From the NCBI GenBank assembly GCA_964385715.1, contig CAYLRE010000002.1, forward strand, positions 5,845-69,844: DNA of 64,000 bases, written 5' to 3'. Shown in pieces: positions 24,590 to 34,497 of the stretch (position 1 is its first letter; each line of letters begins with the position of its first letter). The notes below the pieces were generated by a model, which saw nothing but the letters and a program-made list of their open reading frames with translations, had not been told where the DNA came from and made no database searches. The position numbers were made by a program, and so were the translations under genes. This DNA is from MB-PLM-2 sp964385715. GTDB taxonomy: Bacteria; Planctomycetota; Planctomycetia; Pirellulales; UBA7805.

Positions 24590-27500
24590 ATGCTCGCCCG
24601 ACTGTTTCGCATCGCCGTTAGTTTCACCATCGTCCTGGTGGCCTACTGGTCGTATGCGCTGGCAGTCGTCCCGTTCATCGAACCGCCGGCCAAAGAACGC
24701 GAGACCATCGTCGTCGATCCGAGTGGTAATCCGGACGACGACACGGAACTCGATCCCCTCTTAGAAATGCTGCGTCCCCACCTGCCGCCAGGTGGTTGGG
24801 AATTCGATCCGCAGACGATGATCGTAGCCAACGACCAGTTCACACTTCTGATTCATGACTACGAAACGGTCGACGACGACAAAGTGAAGCTACAGCGTTG
24901 TTCGCTCGTGTTCTTCCCGGACGGCGAACCGTCCATTGAGAAACCCGACCCGAATGTGCTGGTGATTCGCGCCAGCGACGGCGCGATCTTGCAATTCGCC
25001 GACGGCGTCGATCTCGATCGTTTGAAACTCGGCAAGATGCAAGGTGGGCTGCTGCAGGGCCGTGTCACGATCGAAGGCAATCTCTCGCGCGATCAGCCGG
25101 CTCCGGCAGCCGATGATGGGGCCGATGGGGTCGCACCCGATGCGCCCAAGATGCAACGCATCGAACAGCGATTGATGCTCGCCACCCGTGACGTCCACAT
25201 GTCGGAAGATCGCATCTGGACCGACAACGAGGTCCACTTTGCCTTGGGGCAGAATCACGGCAGCGGGCGGAAGCTGAACATCGAGATGGCCGAGGTCGAA
25301 GAGATCCACGGTGCTCGCAGCGAAAAGAAACGCGAAGTCCAATCGATTGAGATCACGGAGGAAGTCAAACTTCAGCTCGCCATGGCAGCGGGCGAGAATC
25401 CCTTTGACGCCAGTGCCAGCCAAGCCAGTACCGCCGCGACTACCGAGCCGACAGGCGGGGCCAACACCGCGTACGTCGACATCACCTCGGTCGGCCCGTT
25501 CCGCTTCGACGCCTTGAGACAAATCGCCACGTTTGAAGACAACGTCGACGTCGTTCGTAGCGGTGCGGATGGGCCTGTTGATCAACTGTCTTGCGAATTA
25601 CTTTCGGTCTTCTTCGCGAGCGGTGAACAGAGCGACATGGAACCGACACGGATCGAAGCCGCCGGTCATCCAGTGATCGGCCGACGAGGCGGAGAAGATG
25701 CCGAACTGCGCTGCGAACACCTGGCCTATCACCTCGACTCCGGTGAGATTTCCTTGAAGAGCACCGATCAGGTGCTGCTGCGACGCGGAACGGACTTGGT
25801 GCGGGCGGCCAGTGTCCGCTATCAACCGGGACCAAACGGTTCGATCGGTGAGATGCTCGCATCGGGAAGAGGAGAGCTAAAGGCCAATCTGCCGGGCCAG
25901 GAATCGAAGAACTCCGCCGCCCCCAACACCGCCGCTTCTACGACACCGCTCACCGCCACGGCCAACAGCCCGAACGCAGCCAATAAAACGAGCCGCGTGC
26001 ATGCCCGTTGGACCAAGGAGCTGCGTCTCCGCCCCCACGAGGGTAAGACGCTTCTATCAGTGCTTGGCGACGCGTCGGTTCGCTTTGCCGAGATGGGCAC
26101 GCTTTCGAGCAACGAGATCTGGATGTGGCTGATCGAACAACCGAGCGATGCGGTGACGCAGGACGAAAACGCTCCCCGCTACACTCCGCACAGCATGCTG
26201 GCCAACGGGCGGGTCACCATCGATAGCGAACAGCTGATCGGCATCACCGAGCGGCTCGAAATGTGGTTCTCGCCAACTAAGAATCTAGCGATCAAGAACA
26301 ACTCGAACAGCAGTCAGGCGAACAATCGCTCATCCGCCGCTGGACCCGGCGCCCCTTCCAGCTCGCTCGCCGCGAACGGACCCGACAAGAAGCCGACTCG
26401 CTATCAGGTGCGTGGCGATCTGATTCGCGTGCAAGTTGCCAGCGACGGTCGCCGCACGGCCCTACGAGATGTGACGATCAAGGGCGACGTCGAGATGCGA
26501 CAACAGCTACTCGCCGGACCGGCGCCGCAACAGCCGCCGCTGTTGGTCCGCGGTGACTCGCTTCAACTGCTGGGAGCCGACGTCGAGAATACCAAGCTGT
26601 TCGTCACTGGTAGTGACACCAAGCAGGCACTGGTCGAAGCCCGTGGGCTCGTTCTGTCTGGTGCCAAGATCGAAGGCAATCGAGCCGCTAACTCGCTGGA
26701 AGTCAACGGCCCGGGCTGGATGACGCTGCCAATGAATCGCGATCTGGCCGGACATGGAGGGGCCGGACTAGGAGGAGCGGGACAACCAGCAGTCACAGAT
26801 GATGCTCCGCTCAAGATCAACTGGCGTGGCGGCATGCGTTTCGACGGTCAAAGAGTTACCTTCCGCGAGCATGTGTTGGCGACGACCGCCGCACAAACGG
26901 TTCGCACATCGAAGCTCATCGCTACGCTCACCCGTGACATCGACTTCACCAATCCTGGCAAGGTCGACGACATCGGGCTTTCACACATTCAGTGTCCCAG
27001 CTTGGTGTCGCTGGAGAGTCGCACCATCGAAGAAGGTCAGGTCCAATCGATCGATCGACTGGAGATGCACAATCTTCGCATCGATCAGGCGACCGGCGAT
27101 TTGCAGGCATCGGGGCCTGGCTGGGTAAAGACGCACCGCTTCGGTAGCCAGATGACGCTTGAGCCTGGTGCTCCGGGGCCAGCTCCGCCGGCGGCACAAC
27201 CGAACGCGTCTGAGTTGATCTTCTTGCGTGTCGATTTCCAGCAGAGCCTGACCGGCAACCTCCGGCAGAAGCGGCTTAGCTTTCTGAATCAGGTGAAGTG
27301 CGTTTACGGTCCCGTTCGCGACTGGCAACAGGAACTGGCAACCAACGGATTCAACAAGCCGGGTCCCCGCGAGGTATTGCTCTCTTGCGACCGGCTGATG
27401 GTGCAAGAGATGCCAGGTGTTCGCCGCGGCGAGCGCACGGTCGACCTCGACGCGATCGGCAACATGCGGGTCGACGGCGAGCAGTTCACCGCCACCGGCA

Positions 27501-27685
27501 ACCGGCTCAGCTACAACACCGGCAAAGAAATGCTGACGCTGGAAGGAACCCCGCAGCGAGACGCCAAGCTGGCGCAGACCAAACCAGGCGGCAAACGGGC
27601 GAACTTTGCCGCCCAGAAAATCTGGTACTGGCGAAATCGCAACCACGTAAAAGTGGATGGGGTGCGATTCTTGGATGTGCAGTAA
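24590..27685 (+). CDS. giant anchored LptC/LptA (OstA)-like protein
   Basis: The 1031-residue protein has one hydrophobic segment at about residues 5-27 (SFTIVLVAYWSYALAVV), so it is probably anchored in the inner membrane with the rest in the periplasm. The bulk is beta-rich and lacks catalytic motifs. Stretches such as RYQPGPNGSIGEMLASGRGEL (about 405-425), QVRGDLIRVQV and the C-terminal TGNRLSYNTGKEMLTLEG resemble the repeating strands of LptA/LptC/OstA. In E. coli, lptC and lptA follow kdsC. This gene follows kdsC in the same way, so a role in LPS transport is inferred. It is about five times the size of LptC or LptA. Confidence 0.65.
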   Translation: MLARLFRIAVSFTIVLVAYWSYALAVVPFIEPPAKERETIVVDPSGNPDDDTELDPLLEMLRPHLPPGGWEFDPQTMIVANDQFTLLIHDYETVDDDKVKLQRCSLVFFPDGEPSIEKPDPNVLVIRASDGAILQFADGVDLDRLKLGKMQGGLLQGRVTIEGNLSRDQPAPAADDGADGVAPDAPKMQRIEQRLMLATRDVHMSEDRIWTDNEVHFALGQNHGSGRKLNIEMAEVEEIHGARSEKKREVQSIEITEEVKLQLAMAAGENPFDASASQASTAATTEPTGGANTAYVDITSVGPFRFDALRQIATFEDNVDVVRSGADGPVDQLSCELLSVFFASGEQSDMEPTRIEAAGHPVIGRRGGEDAELRCEHLAYHLDSGEISLKSTDQVLLRRGTDLVRAASVRYQPGPNGSIGEMLASGRGELKANLPGQESKNSAAPNTAASTTPLTATANSPNAANKTSRVHARWTKELRLRPHEGKTLLSVLGDASVRFAEMGTLSSNEIWMWLIEQPSDAVTQDENAPRYTPHSMLANGRVTIDSEQLIGITERLEMWFSPTKNLAIKNNSNSSQANNRSSAAGPGAPSSSLAANGPDKKPTRYQVRGDLIRVQVASDGRRTALRDVTIKGDVEMRQQLLAGPAPQQPPLLVRGDSLQLLGADVENTKLFVTGSDTKQALVEARGLVLSGAKIEGNRAANSLEVNGPGWMTLPMNRDLAGHGGAGLGGAGQPAVTDDAPLKINWRGGMRFDGQRVTFREHVLATTAAQTVRTSKLIATLTRDIDFTNPGKVDDIGLSHIQCPSLVSLESRTIEEGQVQSIDRLEMHNLRIDQATGDLQASGPGWVKTHRFGSQMTLEPGAPGPAPPAAQPNASELIFLRVDFQQSLTGNLRQKRLSFLNQVKCVYGPVRDWQQELATNGFNKPGPREVLLSCDRLMVQEMPGVRRGERTVDLDAIGNMRVDGEQFTATGNRLSYNTGKEMLTLEGTPQRDAKLAQTKPGGKRANFAAQKIWYWRNRNHVKVDGVRFLDVQ

Positions 27686-28017
27686 GCGGAAGAGTGGCGG
27701 CAACCGTCGTTCGCTAATGACTCGGGGCGATTTGGCACGAGACCAAGACCACGCACATCGGCCCACTTCCTTTTGCCACCGCCTGTCATCGGTCCACTTC
27801 CCTGGACACCACGGCTGTCATCGCTCCAAACTTCTTGACACCCCTAAATCAAAATCACTATCGTTTTCGTGTGGCTTCATTTCAGCCAGCGCGACGCGGG
27901 CAGTTATCCTGGGCCGTCTCTTCGACTTCCGGCAGAAGGCTCGCGGCCCAGACCCCGACGAATGAAGCGGCTACCCGTATTCACGCTCTACACCAAGGAC
28001 TTCTGAGGGAACCAAAC
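27686..28017. other. gap before the secreted protease gene
   Basis: This 332-base region holds a candidate promoter (27836-27865) and an untranslated leader. The reading frame of the next gene is open back to about 27835, but that part is not used. Two copies of a CCACTTCC...CTGTCATCG phrase occur at about 27760-27830. I see no other gene. Confidence 0.5.
27836..27865 (+). promoter_or_regulatory. candidate sigma-70-type promoter for the secreted protease
   Basis: TTGACA at 27836-27841 is a perfect -35 hexamer. TATCGT at 27860-27865 is a moderate -10 hexamer with an 18-base AT-rich spacer. The ATG used lies about 145 bases past the predicted transcription start. Confidence 0.5.
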
Positions 28018-31000
28018 ATGGGACGACCAGTTCGCCACCGACGCAAGAACTTAACCGCCTCGACATCGCGCCGAAAGGGGCAGACTGATTCCATGCGGAA
28101 CTCCAAAATGCACCTCGCGATCGAAGAGCTTGAGTCGCGACAAATGCTAACGGCCGTCGCCCCTGGCCAGGCTCCCTTTGGCGCACATACAGGACCTGAC
28201 ACATCCGGCGATTACCTGGTGGGGAACATACACGCGACCTTAGTGTTCCTTGAATCGGAAAGCGGCCACGCCGAAGATCATCTCGATTGGAATGAGAAGT
28301 GGGATACAGGTCTTCAACAATGGGTCGCGTTTCCTGAGATGACGACGGATATCACGGGAACCGGTGGGACGACGGGATCGTTAGAAATCGCGGGAACCTG
28401 GTGGGAAGACGTGTTCGATTCCTACTTCCCCAACAGCCCTCACGATGTTGAGTTCACGTACGACTATACATATGCCAACAATCCTGTCGATGTGCCTTTT
28501 GAAGGCATCACCATGAATTTCGGTGAACATGTAATTCCGGCGACGACTCACCTATTGGATCGCGTTGAGGCGGACACCGGACTCGTGTTTGGTACTCTTC
28601 AGGAATGGAATGACTACCAGCGAGAGCAAAGCGGCGCAGATTGGTCCTTCACGATGTTTGTTGTCGCGTCTGCCGACAATTACACGATTCCTGCCGATGG
28701 AGAACATCCGGCCAAGTCGGGACATAACTTTGGAACGAGTTTTCCAAGCGCCTATGCCAGCTCGAGTGGATACATCGTATCCAGTTGGAAAGCAGCCAAA
28801 AGCGCCCTAACCACCGCACATGAAATCGGGCACGTCTTTCGCGGGGTCGACGAATACGAAACGACTGGCTTTGGGGCTTCCTACTTTAGCACGTCCGGAT
28901 ACTACGACACTCAAGCAACGAACGCCCTTCGAGATCGACCAGCGTCGGCTGGCGCACAAGAAGATTCGCTTATGGCAGGTGGCAACAAGGCGTCGAACGC
29001 GTGGGTTAACGGAACGCTGCCGATCTCGACACAAGCGCATCTTGGCTGGCAAGATGGCAATGGTAACAACATCATCGATATCTTCGATGTTCCACTGGAG
29101 CTCAATGGTTCCGTCGGCAAGCATGTCACGTCGGGCGGCCTGCCGACAAATATGGCCTACCGCTTTGAAGCCCACACGCAGCCTGGCCTATTGGCTTCGT
29201 CCAATTACGACGTTCCGTCCAGCTCGTTGAATTTCGTCGATGCGATACAAGTTCAGGTAGAGATTAACGGTAGCACGCATACCGGCAATCTAAATCTGGC
29301 GGGCAAAGCGACGCTCTTGCCAAAGTCGGCGGATCACTGGTTCACCGCAGAAACCCGTGTCCGTGACTACGAATGGGATGCCTCATTCGACCTCGATCTG
29401 GATGCCTTGGGCGTTTCTGCCTCAGACGAAGTGCTGCTTAAATTTCGCTCCGCCAGCTGGGCCGAGTATCGCGACGGCGACATGACTTTTGACTACACGA
29501 CCGATCCAACCGTCACGTCTAACGTAGAAACGCAGCGGGCTTTTGGCGATGTCAATATCGTCCACAGTGGCACGCAGACCACGGAAGAGGGTGGCAGTGT
29601 CACCCTCGATTTGGTGCTCAACTATCCGACCACAGCCCCTGTCACGGTCTACTTCAATTCGAACACGATCACGGAAGGAACCCCTAGCCAGTCCAGCATC
29701 GTTTTTCAATCTACGGGCTGGGATATCCCTAAACAGATCACGATCGATGGCGTCGAAGATTACGTGCAGGACGGCGACATCAGCTACGACATCAACTTCA
29801 CCGTCAGTTCGCCCGACATGAATTACAGCGGCATCACCTTGCCGTCGCTAACGCTCACCAATCGCGACAACGACTTGTCAGAGTTCACTACCATTCCGTA
29901 CTTCATTCCAGTTGACGGCTCTGCTACCGACTGGGAGAACCCGATCATCCTCTCCGAAGATGGTGGATCAGCCACGGTCGACGTCGTCATGACCGCCGAC
30001 CCTAACGTCACATCCTCCAATCCTGTGACGATGACGTTCTACACGACCGGATGGGCATCTTTTCCGCCTGATAATTCCGAAGTGACGATCGACGTCGGGA
30101 CGCTAAGCTTCGATTCGAGCAACTGGAATATACCGCAGACGATTACCATCACGCCTATCGATGACTCTGACTACGATGGCGAGCAGAAGGTGAAGGTCTG
30201 GGGCGTTGGCAACCAAAGTCCCTATCCCAAAGTCGACATTCCACTCATCGTTCGTGACAACGAGTACGCGCGCGTCACCGATGTCGAAGTCAATAACCAG
30301 GCCGGCAACGGTCTCAGCTGGATCGATGCGTCGACCGGAGGAGTCCGTTTTATCGATGTTACGTTTGACGAAGCGGTCACCTTCACCAGCAACGATGTAA
30401 CGATCGAGAAGTACGCCGAAGGCGATCTCACCAGCACGCCAACCATCATCTCGCCAATCAGCGTGACCGGTACCGGAACGACCGAGATGAGAATTGCCCT
30501 GACCGGTTCACAAACTACCAACAGCTGGCTCAAGGTGACTCTCGACGGAACCGCCATCAAGGACGTTAGCAATTACTCACTCGACGGGGACGCCCCGGGT
30601 GCCCTCATCGGCAGCGGACGAGACTACCTTTACAACGGCGACGACCTGGTCAGCGGTGACGGCATTGCCGGCGGTGACGCGATCTTCTTCGTCGGCAATA
30701 AGATCGGCGATCTCGACGGCGACGGAGATGTTGATACTAGCGACGTCACGACGGCCTTCAGTAACTTCACCGGCCCTCATCCTGACCCCCCCGCCGCTCC
30801 TTTCACCAAGACGCTTGCCGAGGGTGATCTCGACGAAAATGGCGCCATCACGATCGGCGAGATCCTCACGATGTACGCTGAATTCACAGAAGATGCCACC
30901 AGCACGGCACGTGCACTCGACACCCTGCCCATAAACCACGGTAGCCCGCTCTTGGCAGAAACTGGTCCGACCGGTGCCGCGGCTCTCGGCTCCGCGCTTG

Positions 31001-31794
31001 GCGACGTTGTCCCGCAGCAGGTTGTCGATTCGGCGATCGGCTACTGGGACAATCAAGGCATCACGCAGGCCCAAAGGGATCACCTGCGTAACGTGCGGGT
31101 GAAAGTGGCCGACTTCAAGGACAGCAAGCTAGGGTACGCCACCCACCACTTCGTCTACATCGATCGTGACGCGGCCGGCCAAGGTTGGTCGGCCGGGGAC
31201 GGTGGTTACGATTTGCTGTCCACCGTGACGCACGAGTTTGGCCACACGCTCGGTTATGCCGACATCTACAGCGGAAACACCGACAACGTGATGTACGGAT
31301 ACTTGGGCACCGGTATGCAGCGAGTCGCGTCGACGGCAACTTCGGCTGCGGCATCGGAGTCGCTGACTCCAACAACGTCGGTCGGTAGCTCGGTTTCCTA
31401 CTACGCGGATCCGTCGCTGCCGCAATCGACCACGTCACAGTCGCTTCCGATTCAGCGCTTTTCGTACAGCGAGGCGAGCCGTTACGATTCGTTCGCCACT
31501 CGCTCGATTCATCGCTGGAACGAGCCGGCATTACTCAACGATCGTGACGAAGAGTGGACAGAATTGGCTGACGGCTTCCTGACCGATCTAGAACTGCTGG
31601 ATCGCGACGGCGATTTGCTGCTCGAGGAGACCGATCTGGAAGAAGTCGCGGCCGAGCGCGATGATTACGCCTCGGATGAAGAATCGTCCGACGCCGACTT
31701 CGCTACCTGGACGGGCGATAACGAGGCGAGCGAAGCAGTAGAAGCGGTGGCGGAAGCTGCTGCCGATCAAGCTCAGACCGACGCCGACGCGTAA
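28018..31794 (+). CDS. large secreted protein with two zinc-protease motifs and dockerin-like repeats
   Basis: The ATG at 28018 has GAGGGA 7 bases upstream and gives 1258 residues. IEELESRQMLTA at about 35-46 is the planctomycetal extracellular export signature. A first metal site HEIGHVFRGVDE is at 268-279. Two Calx-beta-like domains (about 500-615 and 640-750) and a third beta domain (about 750-865) follow. Dockerin/EF-hand-like repeats GDLDGDGDVDTSDV (about 898) and GDLDENGAITIGEIL (about 936) come next. A second site HEFGHTLGYADIY is at 1072-1084, followed by VMYG. The last 90 residues are strongly acidic. It is probably a calcium-stabilised extracellular protease; the substrate is unknown. 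Confidence 0.8.
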   Translation: MGRPVRHRRKNLTASTSRRKGQTDSMRNSKMHLAIEELESRQMLTAVAPGQAPFGAHTGPDTSGDYLVGNIHATLVFLESESGHAEDHLDWNEKWDTGLQQWVAFPEMTTDITGTGGTTGSLEIAGTWWEDVFDSYFPNSPHDVEFTYDYTYANNPVDVPFEGITMNFGEHVIPATTHLLDRVEADTGLVFGTLQEWNDYQREQSGADWSFTMFVVASADNYTIPADGEHPAKSGHNFGTSFPSAYASSSGYIVSSWKAAKSALTTAHEIGHVFRGVDEYETTGFGASYFSTSGYYDTQATNALRDRPASAGAQEDSLMAGGNKASNAWVNGTLPISTQAHLGWQDGNGNNIIDIFDVPLELNGSVGKHVTSGGLPTNMAYRFEAHTQPGLLASSNYDVPSSSLNFVDAIQVQVEINGSTHTGNLNLAGKATLLPKSADHWFTAETRVRDYEWDASFDLDLDALGVSASDEVLLKFRSASWAEYRDGDMTFDYTTDPTVTSNVETQRAFGDVNIVHSGTQTTEEGGSVTLDLVLNYPTTAPVTVYFNSNTITEGTPSQSSIVFQSTGWDIPKQITIDGVEDYVQDGDISYDINFTVSSPDMNYSGITLPSLTLTNRDNDLSEFTTIPYFIPVDGSATDWENPIILSEDGGSATVDVVMTADPNVTSSNPVTMTFYTTGWASFPPDNSEVTIDVGTLSFDSSNWNIPQTITITPIDDSDYDGEQKVKVWGVGNQSPYPKVDIPLIVRDNEYARVTDVEVNNQAGNGLSWIDASTGGVRFIDVTFDEAVTFTSNDVTIEKYAEGDLTSTPTIISPISVTGTGTTEMRIALTGSQTTNSWLKVTLDGTAIKDVSNYSLDGDAPGALIGSGRDYLYNGDDLVSGDGIAGGDAIFFVGNKIGDLDGDGDVDTSDVTTAFSNFTGPHPDPPAAPFTKTLAEGDLDENGAITIGEILTMYAEFTEDATSTARALDTLPINHGSPLLAETGPTGAAALGSALGDVVPQQVVDSAIGYWDNQGITQAQRDHLRNVRVKVADFKDSKLGYATHHFVYIDRDAAGQGWSAGDGGYDLLSTVTHEFGHTLGYADIYSGNTDNVMYGYLGTGMQRVASTATSAAASESLTPTTSVGSSVSYYADPSLPQSTTSQSLPIQRFSYSEASRYDSFATRSIHRWNEPALLNDRDEEWTELADGFLTDLELLDRDGDLLLEETDLEEVAAERDDYASDEESSDADFATWTGDNEASEAVEAVAEAAADQAQTDADA

Positions 31795-31832
31795 GGCAGC
31801 ACGCCCATACAGTCGTTATAGCAATACCCCAC

Positions 31833-31875
31833 GACCCACTCAGGCTTCGTCCGATCGCCTGCAGTGGGTCTTTTT
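31833..31875 (+). terminator. intrinsic terminator after the secreted protease
   Basis: GACCCACT (31833-31840) pairs with AGTGGGTC (31863-31870). Just inside, CAGGC pairs with GCCTG, with one bulged G. The stem is followed by TTTTT at 31871-31875. It lies 38 bases after the protease stop codon and acts on the plus strand; the other orientation lacks a T-run. Confidence 0.85.
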
Positions 31876-31893
31876 GCGTGTCTCCTCGATCGA

Positions 31894-32865
31894 CTACGCC
31901 CCCTGCCCTAGCAGCTCCAACACCCGGCTGGTGTAGCTCTCTCCGAAGTTGAACGACGCCTTGATCCTTAGGTCCATGTCGAGGCCGCTGCGGCGTTCCT
32001 TGGGAAACAGCCCGGTGCGAAACAGATACGGCAATCGCGACGGCGGAAACGGATAGTCGCTGCCGTGCAAAATCCGCGAGCGAATCGCCTCGTCTTCTCG
32101 GCTGAGCCGCGCCAGCGATCGCCAGCGAATCAGGCTGGCCATGATCGCGGTATCACCGAACAAATTGTCGTGCCGCCGCATCATCTCCACGAAGTTCGGG
32201 TAGTAACTCTCCGGATCGAAGAAAGCACAGGTCCCACAGTGAGCGGCGATCACCACACCGCCATGATCGAGCGGACGGGCCAATCGCGCGGGGTCGGTGA
32301 ACTTCTGCGATCGGACCGTGCAGGAATGTTCGTACCCGGTGTGGAACATCAACACCACGCCTAGTTCCGCCGCGTGGGCGTATAACTCGTCGAAGCGTGC
32401 GAGCGACGGATCGACGCCCTGAATGGCGGTGTGGATCTTAATCAGCCGGCAACCGGATTCGAACACGCGATCCACTTCCGCGAGCGCATCGCGGCGAAAC
32501 GGATTGATCGAACAGCCCGGCAGAACCTTTTCGCACTCGCGAGCCAAGTCAAGCACGTAATCGTTGGAGACATAGAAATGGGTTGCGGAGTCGTCGCGGG
32601 AACCGTCTTCACGGTAGACAGCATCTTGGGCCAGCACCACGGCGTAGTCGAGCACCGACTCGCGCAACTGCCGCAACAGCCGGCTCCGCATTTTCTGGCT
32701 GAGATTGTCCCCCTGCTCTTTTTGAATGCCGATCATCCGCAGCAGCACCCGGGTTAGCCACGACTTGCGAGTCTTCTCAGAGAGAAACCCATCGGCCGGA
32801 TTGTCTCCCCAGCAAAAGACATGCGTGTGGGTGTCGACAATCGGTGTTTGGGTGTTCGAGGTCAT
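31894..32865 (-). CDS. amidohydrolase family protein (TIM-barrel metal hydrolase)
   Basis: The 323-residue protein opens with IVDTHTHVF, giving metal ligands H13 and H15. It continues with LIKIHTAIQGVDP, MFHTGYEHS, VVIAAHCGTCAFFDP and LHGSDYPFPP near the end, where the aspartate is the last ligand. This is the pattern of the Amidohydro_2 group, which covers hydrolases and decarboxylases. The substrate cannot be told. There is no signal peptide, so it is cytosolic. It stands alone between a convergent and a co-directional unrelated gene. Confidence 0.85.
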   Translation of the reverse strand: MTSNTQTPIVDTHTHVFCWGDNPADGFLSEKTRKSWLTRVLLRMIGIQKEQGDNLSQKMRSRLLRQLRESVLDYAVVLAQDAVYREDGSRDDSATHFYVSNDYVLDLARECEKVLPGCSINPFRRDALAEVDRVFESGCRLIKIHTAIQGVDPSLARFDELYAHAAELGVVLMFHTGYEHSCTVRSQKFTDPARLARPLDHGGVVIAAHCGTCAFFDPESYYPNFVEMMRRHDNLFGDTAIMASLIRWRSLARLSREDEAIRSRILHGSDYPFPPSRLPYLFRTGLFPKERRSGLDMDLRIKASFNFGESYTSRVLELLGQGA

Positions 32866-32942
32866 GGATCGTGCACTTCGGAAATGGATGGCCGTTCGCT
32901 ATTCATTTTTCTGACGGCATGAACAGAGCGGCTGCTCATTCT

Positions 32943-33800
32943 CTATTCCTTTGCCACGTTCGCCTTGGCCTGACCAACGGTGATAGCCGGAGATCGCCAG
33001 GCCGATTCGAGTAGCCGGTCGTATTGCCAGCGATCGCTACCGGTTTCATGACGATAGTCGAGCAGCTTACCGCGGCCATCGAAAACGGCCACTGGTGATC
33101 CGCGGAGCGACGCGATGGTATCGGGCCGCTCGTTGACCCACACAATGAAGGTCTTGTCACCGTTCACAACCATCGCCAGGTGTACCGGCGGTGGCATTTC
33201 GTCTGCGAACTGGGAAAGCGTCTCTGTCTCAGCCGCAGGACTGATCGCAGAGATCACGACCAGATCATGGATTAATGCCACCACGATCGCCGCGATCAGC
33301 AGCAAAGGTATCGAAAGCGCTATCCAGCATAGGCGTCGAATGAACTTGAGCAGCACCGCCTTTCGCTGACCTTGCGCAGGCCACTTCTGCCAGTAGATCC
33401 AATCCCGTTTGAGTCCCACCAGCGATGCAACCACGAAACCCGCACCGATGAGCGTCAGCAGACCACAGCCGACATGGAAGACGACACGATCAACGCCGGT
33501 AATGCCACCTCCCAACGACATGACAATATTGAAGGAGAACGAGAGCGCGGAGATACCAGCGGCAGCCGCAACCATCGAACCGACGTGCATCGGTGAAAGC
33601 TTCCTGATGAGAGCGATGCCGAATGCCGTGTAGAGCGCGGCTCCGATCAGCCACACAAACAACCATATATTGAAAGCCGCCAGACCGAACAAGGCACTCA
33701 GCGCCGTGACCAACAACAACAGCGATCGCAGGCTGAACTGCCAAGGTTGTTTCGCGTTGTCAGCGACTGGTGCATTCATGTCTACACGTGTTTCGTCCAC
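32943..33800 (-). CDS. membrane protein with FSLRSLL N-terminal segment, unknown function
   Basis: The 285-residue frame starts at GTG 33800, directly after the stop of the upstream gene; an ATG at 33779 (MNAPVADN) is the alternative. FSLRSLLLLVTALSALFG leads into the first of about five hydrophobic segments. The same type of opening (FRLRSLLILMAILSVPLAWLG) is found in the two leucine-rich proteins at 46785-48750. The C-terminal 90 residues are soluble and include VNGDKTFIVWVNERPDTIASLRG. I do not know its function. It is the last gene of a minus-strand run from 36290. Confidence 0.6.
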   Translation of the reverse strand: MDETRVDMNAPVADNAKQPWQFSLRSLLLLVTALSALFGLAAFNIWLFVWLIGAALYTAFGIALIRKLSPMHVGSMVAAAAGISALSFSFNIVMSLGGGITGVDRVVFHVGCGLLTLIGAGFVVASLVGLKRDWIYWQKWPAQGQRKAVLLKFIRRLCWIALSIPLLLIAAIVVALIHDLVVISAISPAAETETLSQFADEMPPPVHLAMVVNGDKTFIVWVNERPDTIASLRGSPVAVFDGRGKLLDYRHETGSDRWQYDRLLESAWRSPAITVGQAKANVAKE

Positions 33801-34178
33801 TCATTCCCAGTTTTTGTCGTAATGATGTGCGGCAAACCAGGTAACGGCGCAGCAAGCGATCGAACCGAGGACAAACGGCGCCAATTCTGGCGTCGGTTCA
33901 ATCATCCATGTCCCTGCGAAGACGAACGCTAACGCGACGGCGACCAAGGTCATCACGAACGTTACCGCCCAAACCGGAAACCAATGGTCGAAGCAGAGCA
34001 ACAGCCCCAAGCCTATCGCCCCGGCGGCTACACCCCACACTTCCACCGACACGTCGGCTCGCGGACCGTCAAACACTGCGAACAGCAGATACAACGTCAC
34101 GGGCAGCGAATAAACGGCCGCCATCAACAGCCGCATTTGCCGGCGTCGGCGTTTCATGTTGTTATTTGAGGTATCCAT
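33801..34178 (-). CDS. small four-helix membrane protein, unknown
   Basis: The 125-residue protein has a basic start (MKRRRRQMR) and four hydrophobic stretches of about 18-22 residues, so it is an inner-membrane protein. No motif is recognisable. Its TGA stop abuts the GTG start of the next gene without a gap, which suggests they are translated together. ATG codons at 34178 and at MKRRR (34157) are both possible starts. Confidence 0.55.
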   Translation of the reverse strand: MDTSNNNMKRRRRQMRLLMAAVYSLPVTLYLLFAVFDGPRADVSVEVWGVAAGAIGLGLLLCFDHWFPVWAVTFVMTLVAVALAFVFAGTWMIEPTPELAPFVLGSIACCAVTWFAAHHYDKNWE

Positions 34179-34497
34179 GGAAAGATTCAGCGTGCCCCCA
34201 TCGTGCCCAAGAAAAGAGATCTCATCGCCCTGCCTTGAATTCTATCACAACTGCGGCATTTCCCCTTGCCCTTTCCGCAATTCTTGCGGTTACCATGGAG
34301 ACTTCGGCCAGGCTCCGGTTGCGACCGCCTGGTGGTGTGGTTCCGGCACACATTTTTCGTGGGCATACGATTCCACGGGGGGTAATTCGCTCATGCGACT
34401 CGATTTCTTGGCCTGTTGACGACAACTTTTTTTGCTTAGCGTGGAGTGCGGCGGGACAGATGGCCAGCGACGCGACGTCGTGTGAGCCACTCACGCA
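34179..34497. other. 319-base gap, only a small hairpin seen
   Basis: CCGCAA-TTC-TTGCGG at 34275-34289 is a perfect 6-bp hairpin. Otherwise nothing was recognised: no credible gene, no tRNA, no clear promoter. A short plus-strand frame crosses it but does not look protein-like. Confidence 0.5.

Noticed and set aside
27835..28017. N-terminal extension of the secreted protease
   Set aside because: A promoter-like TTGACA-N18-TATCGT overlaps this part. The ATG at 28018 has a good GAGGGA and places the export signature near the N-terminus.
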